Origin: Bathynomus jamesi
Lineage: Eukaryota > Arthropoda > Malacostraca > Isopoda > Cirolanidae
Assembly (NCBI GenBank): GCA_023014485.1
Contig: JAJOZX010000993.1
Span: forward strand, 676,501 to 740,500
Length of the DNA stretch: 64,000 nt
Direction: 5' to 3'
Part shown: positions 42,421 to 54,004 of the stretch, one piece after another
Position numbering within the stretch: position 1 is the stretch's first letter
Layout: each line of letters begins with the position of its first letter
Notes under the pieces: generated by a model
What the model was told of the DNA's origin: nothing
What the model saw: the letters and a program-made list of their open reading frames with translations, nothing else
The model's database searches: none
Made by a program: the position numbers and the translations under genes

Positions 42421-44320
42421 TCGACAGGGGTTCTGGTTGGGAGGCAGCAACGGATAGTTTCTCGCGATACTTTTCTTCTATAACATTTTAATTCTTTTCT
42501 CTCGCTATAGGGTCGACAGTTGCTAATTCTTCTCTTTCTATAATACTCTGATACTTTCTCTGATACTAAAATTATCGACTTTTCTTTTATAACTTATCGA
42601 CTTTACTGACTTGGGACTTGAAAACTGACTTGGGACTTGAAAACTGACTTGGGACTTCAATACTGAGACTTGAAACTAACTTGAAATAAAACTAACTTCA
42701 AATATAACTAACTGAAACTGACTTCAAAACTGACTTCAAAACTGACTTCAAAACTGATTGACTTGAAACTGACTTGAAACTGACTTGAATCTCTGGGGCG
42801 GTTGTCCCTCTGGATGCAACCTTCTGACTTGAACTCTTATCAAGTATTTCTATAAATCTCTGGGGCGGTTGTCCCTCTTGGATGCAACCTATTGACTTGA
42901 ACTAACTGAAATGGACTGCACTGAACTGCCATCAGTAGAGTCTACTATTCTCTGGGGTTTGGTTGTCCCTCTTGGTTACAACCAATTGAAACTGTCTGAA
43001 AACTGAAAATGCACTTGAACTGCTATCAAGTGAAGTCTATTATTCTCTGGGTTTGGTTGTCCCTCTTGGTGCAACCGACTGAAACTGTCTGAAAACTGAT
43101 TTGCAACTTATTTGCAACTAAAACTGACTTGAAACTACTTCAAGTATCTCGATAAATCTCTGGGGTTTGGTTGTCCCTCTTGGATGCAACCAACTGAAAC
43201 TGAAAACTGATTTGCAACTTATTTGCCACTAAAACTGACTTGAAGCTACTTCAAGTATCTCTCTAAATCTCTCAATAAACTCTCTCTCTTAATTTGCAAG
43301 TCAATTCAATTCAATAATTTGAAAAAAATTGTAAACAAAAATAAAAAAATGTAAACAACATTTCACTCGAATGTACGCGAAGGTACGGTACTATTATGTT
43401 TGGTACATTAAATAAAATTATTCTATACTGACTATAATAGTGAAAATAACTCTGAAATTAACTCTGAAATTAATTCTGTGACGTTAATTCTGTGACATTA
43501 ATTCTGTGACTTTTAACTTCTGTGACTTTTAACTTCTGTGACCTTTAACTTCTGTGACTTTTAACTCTGTGAAAATTACTGTTTCACTAAAAAAATGTAT
43601 CACTGGTGTCTGAAATGTTCACTATGTTTCTTGTAAATTCTGGCTTGATACTCATTATTAACTGTTAATAATACTGACTTTTCAAATGTTTACAAATTTC
43701 TTAAAAAAAACAACTTTACTTAAAATTTCTACGGCGAAATCCTTAGAGACGTGGCCTGAAGACGTGTCTTGCTGGCTACTTCTTCTTGGATGAAAACTAG
43801 GCGTGGAGAACTTGGAGTCGTGACACACCGGTTCAAGGGTGGATATTACGAACTGGAAGTCGCGACACGCCGGTCAACTGGTGGGTCTTATTATCTTGGT
43901 AGTAGGGTCGCCAAATGTTATCCTGGCTATAGGGTCGCCACTTGTTAAACTCTTGGCTACAGACTCGCCAGACTGTTATGCCAATATCTTCTATGTGCTT
44001 GGGTCGTCAGTTTCTTATCCTTGGCAAAGGGTCGCCAATGTTATAAGATCCTGGCTACAGGGTCGCCAGACTGTTATCCTAATATCTTCTATGGTGCTTG
44101 GGTGTCTCGGAGTCTATGGGCGTTCTTGTTTGAGCCAACAACGGATATTTTCTCGCGATACTTTTCTTCTATAACATTCTAACTCTTTTCTCTTGCTATA
44201 GGGTCGACAGTTGCTAATTCTTCTCTTTCTATCTTTCTATAATACTCTGATACTTTCTCTGATACTAAAATTATCGACTTTTCTTTTATAACTTATCGAC
44301 TTTACTAAGTTCTTCTGAAG
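42420..44320. repeat. Repeat-rich block bounded by direct repeats of about 165-175 bp
   Basis: Sequences at about 42,452-42,613 and 44,139-44,313 are near-identical direct repeats (tctcgcgatacttttcttct through ttcttttataacttatcgac). Between them lie several arrays. Five units hold ggttgtccctct near 42,790, 42,857, 42,950, 43,043 and 43,157. A run of actgacttgaa words covers 42,610-42,790. An ttctgtgacttttaac unit repeats at 43,435-43,580. A gggtcgcca / cctggcta unit repeats at 43,880-44,100. No open frame of interest is present. The layout could be a long LTR or a satellite remnant. Confidence 0.7.
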
Positions 44321-45840
44321 ATAGCCCAACTCGAAGGGGAAAATAAAAAGTTTATCTTACTGTAGTTTACTTCTAAAAAATGTACAGGTAGTGCTCTGAA
44401 TTTACAGGGGTAGAGGTTCGACCTCTTTCGACCATGGCTCAGGCTGGAATCTAAAAAGATTAAGGAGGCAAGGGACCTCTGCCCCCTCCCCGCAGCGAGA
44501 CTGCTAACAAGGGAGTGTCGTAGTAGTGACCAAAGAAGAGAGCCGTAATGAAGTGAAGTTAATTTTACAATTACATGTATCATATAAGTCTAAATGTTGG
44601 GGGAAGGCAGTTGAAGGCTAAGTTCCCCCCTTTTAAACACATGATCAGATGTTTGAAAGATTCCAAATAAAAATTTAAAAAATAAAAATAAAAACTATTC
44701 GTATTTTTCGCCGAGTCTACATTTCTGGAGGCGATATCATTTCGTAGTCGTACATAAGTACAATTTAAGTACATTACTGAGTACATTTTCGTTTTGGTTT
44801 ATTACAATTATGATTGCGATTATGGATTACTTCACATTCGCTTATGATTGTCCATTACAGTTCTATTAAAGTACATTCTTACATTATATATTAAATCATT
44901 ACATTTAATTACAGTTTCATTGAAGTACATTACGTCGTTTACAATTCTTACAGTGTTTTTATATTTATATATGGTTATATATATGGTTATTATATATGGT
45001 TATTAGTACAGCACAAGTACATGGGCACATACGAGATAATTTATATACAACATAATATGTTATAATATGTTATAACATGTTATAAATTTGAAATCAGAGC
45101 GAGAGGAGATATTTATCTTAGAAGCGTTCGATTTTGCTGTGATTAGCGAATTCGACCACTTACCTAAGCATTTATGAATATCTTGCGAGGGGTGAACGCA
45201 CTTGAAAAAAATAATACAAAAATAATACGATAACATATTTGGGCTTTTCGAACGAATGCATAAAGTTTTGCATTTCACGAGCAAAATGAATATTTAATAA
45301 AATTGACAGAGGAGAATGGTCAAGATAAGATATGGACGTATGGGTGGGGGGATATGGTCGAATAATATTATATTTATACTACATAACATATAAATAATGA
45401 CTTCTATAGAGTGTACAGTTTTTATTATGATGTTAAAGAATTTTCATACATTGAATACTAGAGATATGATGAAGGAAAATTAATGACAGGAAAATGTGAC
45501 GTCATAGTTATTGAATTTGTACGTATAGTACAAATCATTATTAGGAAGATTTACAAGGACGAATTAGAGACAAAGAGTGGGTATTAATGACTAAGAAGTA
45601 CAACTACGGGTTCCAATCCTGTTATATGCAATGTGTATGCATAATCTAGGGTCGAGGGTGAGATGCAAGACAATCATAATTAATTATAATAAATTCTATA
45701 ACAAATGAAAAACGGAAAAATGGATACGACTAAACCATAGAAATGGTAGATCGTAGGGTTGTGACACAAACGAAAATAGAAAGCTACAAATAAATTTTTG
45801 TCCAAACTCGCGTTAAGCGATTTTGGGTCTTATGTAAAAA
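44321..45840. other. AT-rich non-coding stretch
   Basis: I see no gene. There are small tandem runs (tatatggttat near 44,970-45,005; gttataatat/gttataacat near 45,058-45,085). The ORF on the minus strand at 44,583-44,305 has no features that would support coding. Confidence 0.4.
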
Positions 45841-45958
45841 TGAATATTGATTATTCATTGTTTAATTTTACATATATATATATATTTCTCCTTTACTGTT
45901 TTATTGAAGGTTATACTCCATCGTTTTGTATTATATTATTTTTATTATTTTTTTTATA

Positions 45959-46002
<44 letters not shown>

Positions 46003-46340
46003 TCCTCGTTTGTATTTCTTATACTATTATTATTTTTTATTTTATTTTTTTGATCATATATATTCCATCATTTGTATAGGATTGTATATTTATTTTCTAT
46101 ATGTTTCATGAGATTTATTCCAATAACTCGTCTAAATAAACAGAATGATGTAATGGTGTTTTATGTAATTCTTTTGGTTGTATATATAAACGATATTATT
46201 ATAAACCGACTGGCGGATTTTTAAGCTAACTGTCAAGAATATATGCATTAATTAAATAAATAGCGCTATCTGGCAAAACAACCCTAATAATGTACACCTG
46301 AACAAGCCATTTCCGCCTTCTAAACCAACTGGCGGATTTA
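45840..46340 (+). repeat. Left arm of an imperfect palindrome
   Basis: Landmarks here recur in inverted order at 47.45-48.1 kb: ataaacagaatgatgtaatg (46,134) matches the complement near 47,855; ttcttttggttgtata (46,171) matches one near 47,820; a ctggcggatt word and gaacaagccattt (about 46,301) match ones near 47,450-47,480. A TA run lies at 45,955-46,000. The arm continues the 42.1-42.4 kb flank of the three-gene module, interrupted by the repeat block. Confidence 0.6.
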
Positions 46341-47370
46341 CACCTTATAATACAGCGGTCGTTCGGATGAACTCTCAATATGCGTCCGGCTGGAGCCAGG
46401 CGACCACTTCTCCCTCCTTCTTAGGTTAAGGCTACCCCTTTGGGGGGAGGTCATCCTCCCTTCTCCCCCCGAAGCTCCCTCCCCCTTTGCAGTATTGATT
46501 TGTTGCATAACCCACTTCCCCCCCTTTGCAGCATTGATTTGTTGCATAACCCCTCTCCCGTCAGAGCATACCCTATTTGCAACATTGATCAACATTTGTA
46601 ATTGCATTGCGGCATTCTTGCACTCGTCCATATTTCCCCATACTACTGGCGTGTATAGTTTTTTCCAAAGTACTAACATGTGGATGGTGCTAATTGTTTC
46701 TCCTACTCCCACTATATCGACGAAGTCGAGTAGAGAAATGTCACCTTCATATACAGTTATATGATTAATGTGGGAATGCGAGTGCATGCTAATGAAGAAA
46801 CAAGAAAAAATTAGTTAGGTGGGAAAAAATAAAAAAATGAGTTCGTTGTATACAGTTATTTTAAATGAATGTATACATACTTTTGTTTACATGTAGGTAA
46901 TACTTACAGCCGTAATAAAATACTCGTAGGACATCATATGCTGAACGCACAAGGCAAAGTTCAACAGGATTAGAACGACCTGCCTCATACTCGAACCCCG
47001 ACCATTTACTATTCAGCTCCCCACCATTCTTTTCACTAGTGATATCAACTGTCTCACCCTCAGTAGTATAGCCGCAAAAGGGTAGAGTGCAGGAATGTTG
47101 CAATTTATTACGTAATGCTACAATGTTGCAAAGGGGGGTGGGGTGTTTCAAAAGGGGGTGGGGTGTTGCAAAGGGGGGTGTTGCAAAGGGGGTGTTGCAA
47201 AGAGGGGTAGGGTGTTGCAAAAAAGGGGGGATGCTGCAGGTGCAAAAAGGAAACTTGGAGGCGGTGTTATCTCCCAAGAGAAAGGAGAGAAAGGAGGAGA
47301 GGTGTTCACCTGGCAGGAGCCAAGTGCATATTAAGACTTCAGCCGAGTAGGTTGAGTTGCCAGATACCAC
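46338..47370 (-). other. Palindrome spacer with two doubtful ORFs and a G-rich minisatellite
   Basis: Minus-strand ORFs at 46,787-46,338 and 47,370-46,861 share no recognised motif. Part of each is translated minisatellite (QQINAAKG-like and CNTPF-like repeats), so I do not call them genes. The words tggcgtgtatagtttttt (46,653) and tggcatgtatagtttttc (40,303) suggest a link to the module's upstream flank. The plus strand at 47,110-47,235 is a GGGGTG-type array (unit about 18-24 bp) able to form G-quadruplexes. Two copies of a 42-bp unit (ttgcagcattgatttgttgc) lie at 46,480-46,560. Confidence 0.45.
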
Positions 47371-47740
47371 TTTTTATTGTATACATTATTATGGAGAGTT
47401 GCCAGATACCATTTTAATTGTATACATTATTATAGACTCCTAATCAGCCAGTTGGCATAGAAGGTGCAAATGGCTTGTTCAGGTTGAGTTGCCAGATACC
47501 ACTTTTTATTGTATACATTATTATGGAGAGTTGCCAGATACCATTTTAATTGTATACATTATTATAGACTCCTAATCAGCTAGTTGGCTTAGAACGCGTA
47601 AATGGCTTGTTCAGGATGAGTTGGCAGATACCACTTTTTATGGTATACATTATTATGGAGAGTTGCCAGATACCGTTTTAATTGTATACATTATTATGGA
47701 GAGTTGCCAGATACCATTCTTCAGGTATACAGTTGCCAGA
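47345..47740. repeat. Tandem repeat, unit about 130 bp, three copies
   Basis: The unit contains gttgccagataccacttttt, tattgtatacattattatgg and then aatcagccagttggc with gcaaatggcttgttcagg. Copies start near 47,355, 47,487 and 47,621, the last one diverged. The array overlaps the right arm of the palindrome. Confidence 0.75.
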
Positions 47741-47966
47741 TTGTACCATTTATTTTCTTGAAAGTTGGTTTAGAATTCCGCTAGTAGGTTTAGAAGCGTA
47801 ACATGATATAATTAACCAAAAGAATTAAGTAAAACAACATTGCATCATTCTGTTTATTATAAATATATAGAAAATAAATATACATTTGAATGATCAATAA
47901 TAATAGAAATATGAACGAGGAATATGCATATAATCATATATCCGTTAATATAACAGTACAGGAGAG

Positions 47967-48009
<43 letters not shown>

Positions 48010-48112
48010 TATGGAGATATATATAGAAATAAATATACATTTGAATGATCAATAATGACGAGGAATATGCATATAATCAAATATCCTTCAATATAACAGT
48101 ACAGGAGAAATA
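47741..48112. repeat. Right palindrome arm with CA microsatellite
   Basis: This AT-rich flank of the minus-strand module contains a (CA)n run at about 47,973-48,006. The phrase atacatttgaatgatcaataat occurs twice (near 47,880 and 48,036). It is the inverted counterpart of 45.84-46.2 kb. Confidence 0.6.
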
Positions 48113-48494
48113 TCACACAAATATGTTAAATATATAAATACATTTCACTTTTTTTTTCAAAATACTAAACTCGCACTTAATCGAGTCTACAATTACATCA
48201 TTATTGCTCTGCATTACGCAGTACATGCGGTTTAATAATATTTCACCGCTTAAAGTATAGGGAAACCTGTATTCGATATGAAGGGCTTTCATATCGTTCA
48301 GTACTATTTTTGTTCCCACTTTACAACCGGTTGGTAAATCATCTTTAAATACGTCTAGAATACAATCAAAAGCACGCACAAAGAGGTCATCGTTAGCTAC
48401 ATTATTAAACAAGTTTATAAACACGCTTTTCCAATCGAGGGTTTATTTCTACCGACCCGAGCTTTTCAATCGTGAACTCGTCTTCACTCAACAT
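48113..48494 (-). pseudogene. Module gene 3, minus-strand copy
   Basis: The ATG at 48,494 lies inside the end of gene 2, an 11-base overlap. The N-terminus has EDEFTIEKLGSVEINPRL. A one-base frameshift follows near 48,430, then LFNNVANDDLFVRAF, VFKDDLPTGCKVGTKIVLND, MKALHIEYRFPYTLSGEILL and VYCVM-type blocks to the stop. Unknown function; no signal peptide or membrane segment seen. The overlap with gene 2 suggests a compact, virus-like genome as the origin. Confidence 0.5.
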
Positions 48495-49185
48495 AGCGGC
48501 AATTGGAATAATCTTCTAAATCGTTACGACAACAGCGCGTTATATAAAGAAATAGTTCTTCATGGTGAACGGTGTAGGTGAGCTCAGCCTTGTACCAAAG
48601 TTCATGGTATTTCAAAGAGTCTAAACTTTTTAGATAAACGTCCAGCTCTAGACCATTCTCACCTTGTTCAGCCCTACACTCGATAAACCCATCGAGCAGA
48701 GCGGTGTATGCGTATTCAAGTACTGTATCAAAATAAAGCATATCCGTAACACGTGCGTCTAATATAGGTTTCAGCTTGCGGAATCCGACGATTTCAAACA
48801 TTCTGTCGAGGATGAAACGGTTTCGCGTAGGAACAAGAGCGTTATTATCAGAAGCATTCTTCCACATCAACCGTATATCAATGCATGGCCGATCGTTATT
48901 TATACACAACGTACATACAACGGCGTATGAGGGTGCGTCACTAATCTGCTCTCTTCTTGTACCTACGTTAGCAGGTATTTTATAACGATCTTCACTCCAC
49001 TTCTCAACTATCATGAAGATTCTATTCATCTCCTCGACACTTAAATAAACCCGTTTGTTTGTTTGTCTACAATCCGTTTCCAGTACATAGCTAACGGTAC
49101 CGGATTTACGCCTGAATACGCGCAACGATTTCGTCACGGACACATCGTACGAGGCGTTGAGAATGCTGCTCAAAGGAAGTTCCAT
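48484..49185 (-). CDS. Module gene 2, minus-strand copy, open frame, unknown function
   Basis: From the ATG at 49,185 (MELPLSSILNASYDVSVTKS) an open frame of about 233 codons runs to the TGA at 48,484-48,486. Main blocks are VYLSVEEMNRIFMIVEKWSE, YAVVCTLCINNDRPCIDIRL, NRFILDRMFEIVGFRKLKP, MLYFDTVLEYAYTALLDGF and a C-terminal ELWYKAELTYTVHHEELFLY. Differences from the plus-strand copy include in-frame gains or losses of 1, 2 and 5 codons and many third-position changes, which suggests past selection on the protein. The family is not recognised. It is the only intact member of the module and is transcribed in the same direction as the adjacent Polinton polymerase. Confidence 0.55.
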   Translation of the reverse strand: MELPLSSILNASYDVSVTKSLRVFRRKSGTVSYVLETDCRQTNKRVYLSVEEMNRIFMIVEKWSEDRYKIPANVGTRREQISDAPSYAVVCTLCINNDRPCIDIRLMWKNASDNNALVPTRNRFILDRMFEIVGFRKLKPILDARVTDMLYFDTVLEYAYTALLDGFIECRAEQGENGLELDVYLKSLDSLKYHELWYKAELTYTVHHEELFLYITRCCRNDLEDYSNCRYVE

Positions 49186-49482
49186 CGTATTCGAGGAGCT
49201 CACGTCCACTCGGTTCAAGCTCTGAGATAACTATGAGCCGTGTGAGGCACGCAGGTAGGCAGGAACGGTTCGATGGGGGGCTGACTCGATGATACGTGAA
49301 TGGGCTTTTCGAACTCGTATGATCCGCGAGTCGCACCATAATCGTGCGGCGAATTGTTGTACATATTGGGTAGGTGTTTTCCGGTACAAGAATTAATTTC
49401 GGTTTTATCACTACCAGACTACGCACCAGACAGTTTCCCTCAGGATAATTTTCACGAACTAGGCACATTTCATAATGTTTTA
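49186..49482 (-). other. Spacer between module genes 1 and 2
   Basis: This spacer of about 300 bases contains a minus-strand ORF start MCLVRENYPEGNCLVRS (49,468) that resembles MCLVRENPPIQKCLVRI at 40,850 in the other copy. The two then diverge and change frame, so a small gene or a leader is possible but unproven. Confidence 0.3.
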
Positions 49483-50019
49483 CTAAACATCTTCACACTC
49501 CGGCGCACTATTTGAGAGGAACATATGCTCATATTTTTCCTTTCTGCCCAGCAAACGATACTCGTCTCTAAAGTCTGTTAAAAACTCACGCAGGGCACTA
49601 GCCACAACCTCACTACGAACCTCATCATGATATACATTAATAGAGTGATGAAAATACTTAAGATTGTCCATGATGACGAGATTCACATTTTCAGTCGTAG
49701 GGTATGAGTAATCGACATGGTGTAACATGACATAATACCGCTTGTCACATCACCCATCCACAAGACTCATTATCCATACCTGCTGCTTCTCTTCTGCACG
49801 CGTTGTTTCTTTTACTTCACGGTATATGTGAGACTTTATAAAGTTTAGCTCTACAGCATACTTCAGCACATCGTCTGTGCAACGAAAGCCTTCAACGGTC
49901 TCACCAGAACATCCGTAGAGTATTTGTACATCTTGGAACTTCGCACAATCCAATGTGGTTTTAAAAGAGGCATAGGAGGGGGGGAATAGGAAGTTTTTCG
50001 GTATCCACCACATCTTCAC
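49483..50019 (-). pseudogene. Module gene 1, minus-strand copy
   Basis: The frame starts MKMWWIPKNFLF and has VQILYGCSGETVEGFRCTDD, LNFIKSHIYREVKETTRAEE, an in-frame TGA near 49,748, then YYVMLHHVDYSYPTTENVNL, NLKYFHHSINVYHDE and KYEHMFLSNSAPECEDV. The TGA stands where the plus-strand copy has a tryptophan codon, so it is a simple nonsense change. Apart from it, the frame is open for about 178 codons. Unknown function; the gene lies about 430 bases downstream of polymerase B on the same strand. Confidence 0.55.
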
Positions 50020-50029
50020 ACTTTGCTGA

Positions 50030-50446
50030 ATACCATTTCATAAACGTTGTACAAGCAATATTAAAGGTAGCCATTTTCTTCTGAATACACGTCTGATCTC
50101 CGTTTTTTCTTCTACGCTGGCCACGTCTGATCTCAAGGGCTTACTGCAGTCGACTGACCACGCAGGAATCCCGGATAGCAGCAGACTCACGTTGCTGGTC
50201 TTCAGTGGGGCGGAGCTTAGAACTTTCACCTGTGCACACACACACAGTGCGGAGCTTAGAACTTTCACCTGTGCACACACAAAGGAGAAAGTGAAACGCT
50301 AATTGAAACATGATTTATTTAATAAACGAGATATTCAAGTTATATATATTTACAAATACGTGTAATAAATAAGTTAACAATAGATACATCAAAGATTATA
50401 TACAAGACAACAAATACGTGTCATAAGTAAGTTAACAATAGGCGCA
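50030..50446. repeat. Spacer with two short tandem duplications
   Basis: The unit gtgcggagcttagaactttc plus acctgtgcacacac occurs twice at about 50,210-50,282. A second unit (acaaatacgtgt, then aagttaacaatag) occurs twice at 50,351-50,455. The minus-strand ORF 50,280-50,038 is mostly translated repeat and is not called as a gene. Confidence 0.6.
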
Positions 50447-53400
50447 TCAAAAGTTATGGTATCCAAAGGGTACGGTATCATAGGTACCAGGTAACTGGTA
50501 ACGTTTCCTATAGGTGTTACGGCACACCTTCGTACCCCTAAGTTCCTTCACGCCCCCCAGCTTCTGCGCCCGAAAATTGTGGGTGCCTACAGTTAGTTGG
50601 GGAGGTCGTTCGCCCTCATCGTCCAAGCACACTAGATCCTTCAACGATTCAAAGTTAACAACCCGCCGATTCGCATGGTTGAGCGTAATACCCTTTGCCT
50701 TCACGATATATTTCATATCCTCCCCCACCCTCACCCGTACCCCATAAGTTTTAGGTCCTGTTGAGACAAAAGAGTCGGCGTATGCGTTGTCCCCATACTC
50801 ATCCTTGATCTCATCAGTGAGCTCGCCGAGGAACTCCCCAATAGCGGGCATGTATTCACCCTCCCTCTCTGTGAATATCACGCTATCTGTATCGGCATAC
50901 AATACTCTCCGCCCAAGAGAATGCAATAGACCCCAAAGTTTTATACGGGCGTAGGCTGTTGTGAAGCTGGCCACAGGTATGTTTGTAACCCTTGAGGTAT
51001 CTGTGGCCAATTCAGTGTTGTTGTACTTTATTATGTAAGTATTACCTACATTCACGATCTCCATGACCTCTTTATCGGGAGCATTGGCATAATCCCAGAC
51101 ATCACTATAACTTTGTGCCAAATGAATGTTCCCTTTGCCGGTATTCTGTGCAAATTTTCCCCATAGACTGTTTAGACACAACTTTGCACTAAAGCGCTTG
51201 CCAGGATTCTTTGCAATTTGGGCACGATCAAGTTGTATACCTTCGCGGTCGCGGTAACGTTGAATATAGGCAGACTTTTCATCTTCGGTATCAACTCCTC
51301 GCGGATACCCTGATGCCTCAACCTTATCCTTCAAAAATGCGTTTATATATGGTGTGAAAAGGTTGGGTAGCTTCTGAAACCTCCACACCTCATGTATCTT
51401 CAGTATTCTATACCCATGGCGTACGGCTAGGGCCAGCTCAGGACTTGTATATACGCCTCTGATCTTACGCTGGTGGGGTATATGGTTACAATCGCCGTTA
51501 TTCTCTTCCGCGCACTTCACGCACAGTGGGAACATGAGCTTGTGGTCGATAACGACAGGTAAGATTGGCATCCATAAATTGCGTGGGGGAGTACGTCTAC
51601 GAAAGAGAGCCCAAAGTAACGATCATTCAAATTTCTTGAAAATTCATTGATGGAGGGCAGGTTAGGTCCCACCAGTTTCTCAGGAGCGCCCACGGGGTAC
51701 GGATTGTTCTTCATCACGTATGGGTATAAAGAACAGAAATCGTAGTAATGGAGCTTCACGCCCTCCGTAGGTGGAAAGTATAGTCTGAATGGATTTGTAC
51801 GTCCTCCAAACAAGCTATCACCACATTTGAGAGGATCCAGCACCATTGAACGCTTGATCGTGTTTATTTCCTCACGGTACACCTCGTCTGTCTCCATCCG
51901 TGCATCATATTCATGCTCCCACAAGACTTTGTGAGTGAACTGTGATCCTATAAGTTGATCGCGGGTGCGGGTCCATGCAAGACAGTCGGCAGGAGATCTA
52001 CCGTGGATATCTCCGGCGATTCCGCACTCAGGACGGGGGCATCCATGCCACCAGCATCCGTTAAAGGAGTACACAGTCTTCACACCAGTGACACGGTTTT
52101 CACTTAACCCATCAACCCAAAAAACACGTCCATTAATCTTAATGGGTACTTCACCCGTGTTGCGGGCGTGCTTTATGTATACACCTGTCTGTTGCTGTAG
52201 GTGTATGAGCCAGTAAATAGCCTTGTGTCCGTAACTGCGGGGTTTGTTTCGGTGAATAATGGCTAAGGTGTCTTTAGGCATGAAGTTATTCTTGAACACC
52301 GTAAAACATAATGACGCGATGGTGGTTGCGACTTGCAGCGGATCGCATTTGAAACGGCCTATGTACATCCTTCTAAAGGCCTGGAAACATACTCTAAGCA
52401 CGCGCACATCATTCACGCAATAACGCTCACATTCATCAGCTATATTATAAGGGTTACTTTCATTAAAACTGTTGTAGTATCGATCAAAGTCTTCACGTTC
52501 ATCTACACTCATACAGTCATAGTTAAAATAATGTTTGGGTGGTGGTGGGCCTACGTAGTTTAAAGTCTCGCTGGTGAGGAAAGTGTAAGGGAAGTATCCT
52601 TTGGAAACTTCAGCTGCTACCCCATCACCTTGGGTAGCTTTGCTAATTTACAAGGTGTGAATAATAAAGTGTCTTTAAATTGTACATTGCCTCTTATTTG
52701 CATCTGTATTAATTTGTTGCCTCTTTTCAATGGATCACCTGTAAATATCTCAGAGGATTCGTGTTCAAGCAACTCCTTATAAAGGAACTGCGTGTCAAAC
52801 TTTGCCCCGTTATGGGCGAGAATATACACAGTCATTTTTTTAACTTGTCGGCTAACTTGACAATATAGGACAAATAGTTTCACAGGACTATCGTGGACAT
52901 TCGTTTTAAAAACGTTTGTCCGTTTACCGCATTTGGGGCACTCGTCACATTCGATCCCCATACACTCATCACAGATGTCTGGCTCACAAGTAAATGTGGA
53001 ATTACCTCTTTGGTTTCAGCGTTCGTATATGTTTCTATATCGTAGTATACAGTTATACAAGGGTTATTTTTAGGCTTAGCATCTTTCATATAACATACAT
53101 GCTTTACTCCATCCGCCTTATACTCCACCTGGCATGTAGGACAGTGAATTTCGTCACACTTGTGCTTAAATTTCCCCCAATTATCCATTGTGTGAAACAT
53201 ACCACATTCACAGATTCTCATTTTCCTGCACGTGCCAGTTGATTTATGGAGCTCAAAGCAGTTATTATTGAAGAATGTGCGTCTACACACATCACAGTCT
53301 CTCTTCTCAGCTTCAACTACACGGCTTTCACATTTGGTGCTTTTACACTGCTCACACACCATGTGACATTCTTTACAATGTCTCACTATATCATCCGCAA

Positions 53401-54004
53401 ACTCGAGGCACCCCTTACACAAATCATGATGTCTCCCATATTTTCGACTTTTGTCATAACTCGCGTAAAGCCACCTTATATTACGGATGGGGAGATACGT
53501 TGTCCCCGACAATCCTAAAATAAGTAGGGGTCTTGTACGATCTCTCACACAGCTTTTAAAAACATACACAGTCCTACGACGATCATCCAACCCAAATACA
53601 ACTATACGGACATTCATTTCCTGTTCTACCATTCTCAGCTCTTCAGGCCCCATATTACAGTCAAATTCAAGTTCACAGTCTACAGCTAGTTTACGGGCAC
53701 GTTCCACGACCGTAGGCAGCCAAATTTTTTGAGCCCGTGTATTTTGTACAGTAAACATGTTAGCCAAGACTACTGCTATAAAGCCGCAACCACGATCGAC
53801 GTTTATATGCCATCTATAAATAGCTTGAGAATTGAGGTTAAGAGTATACGGTATGGCACTATGACCCGCAACACGGAATACACGATCAATATTTACCGTC
53901 AAGTTGTCCATATTGAAGGCTATACTACTTTGGGCAGCTTCCATTATACGTCCTAATATATATTCTACATCTTCAGCCGCCAAACGTCTAAATGGCACCC
54001 CTAC

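Noticed and set aside
44305..44786. Minus-strand ORFs of 68-92 codons
   Set aside because: No motif, no homologue I recognise, and the surrounding DNA is AT-rich repeat; random open frames of this size are expected.
45798..46111. Three overlapping ORFs rich in I, Y and F
   Set aside because: They are translations of a TA microsatellite and its AT-rich flanks in several frames; composition alone explains them.
47087..47350. Plus-strand ORFs in the G-rich array
   Set aside because: The open frames come from the repeat unit lacking stops in those phases; no conserved motif is present.
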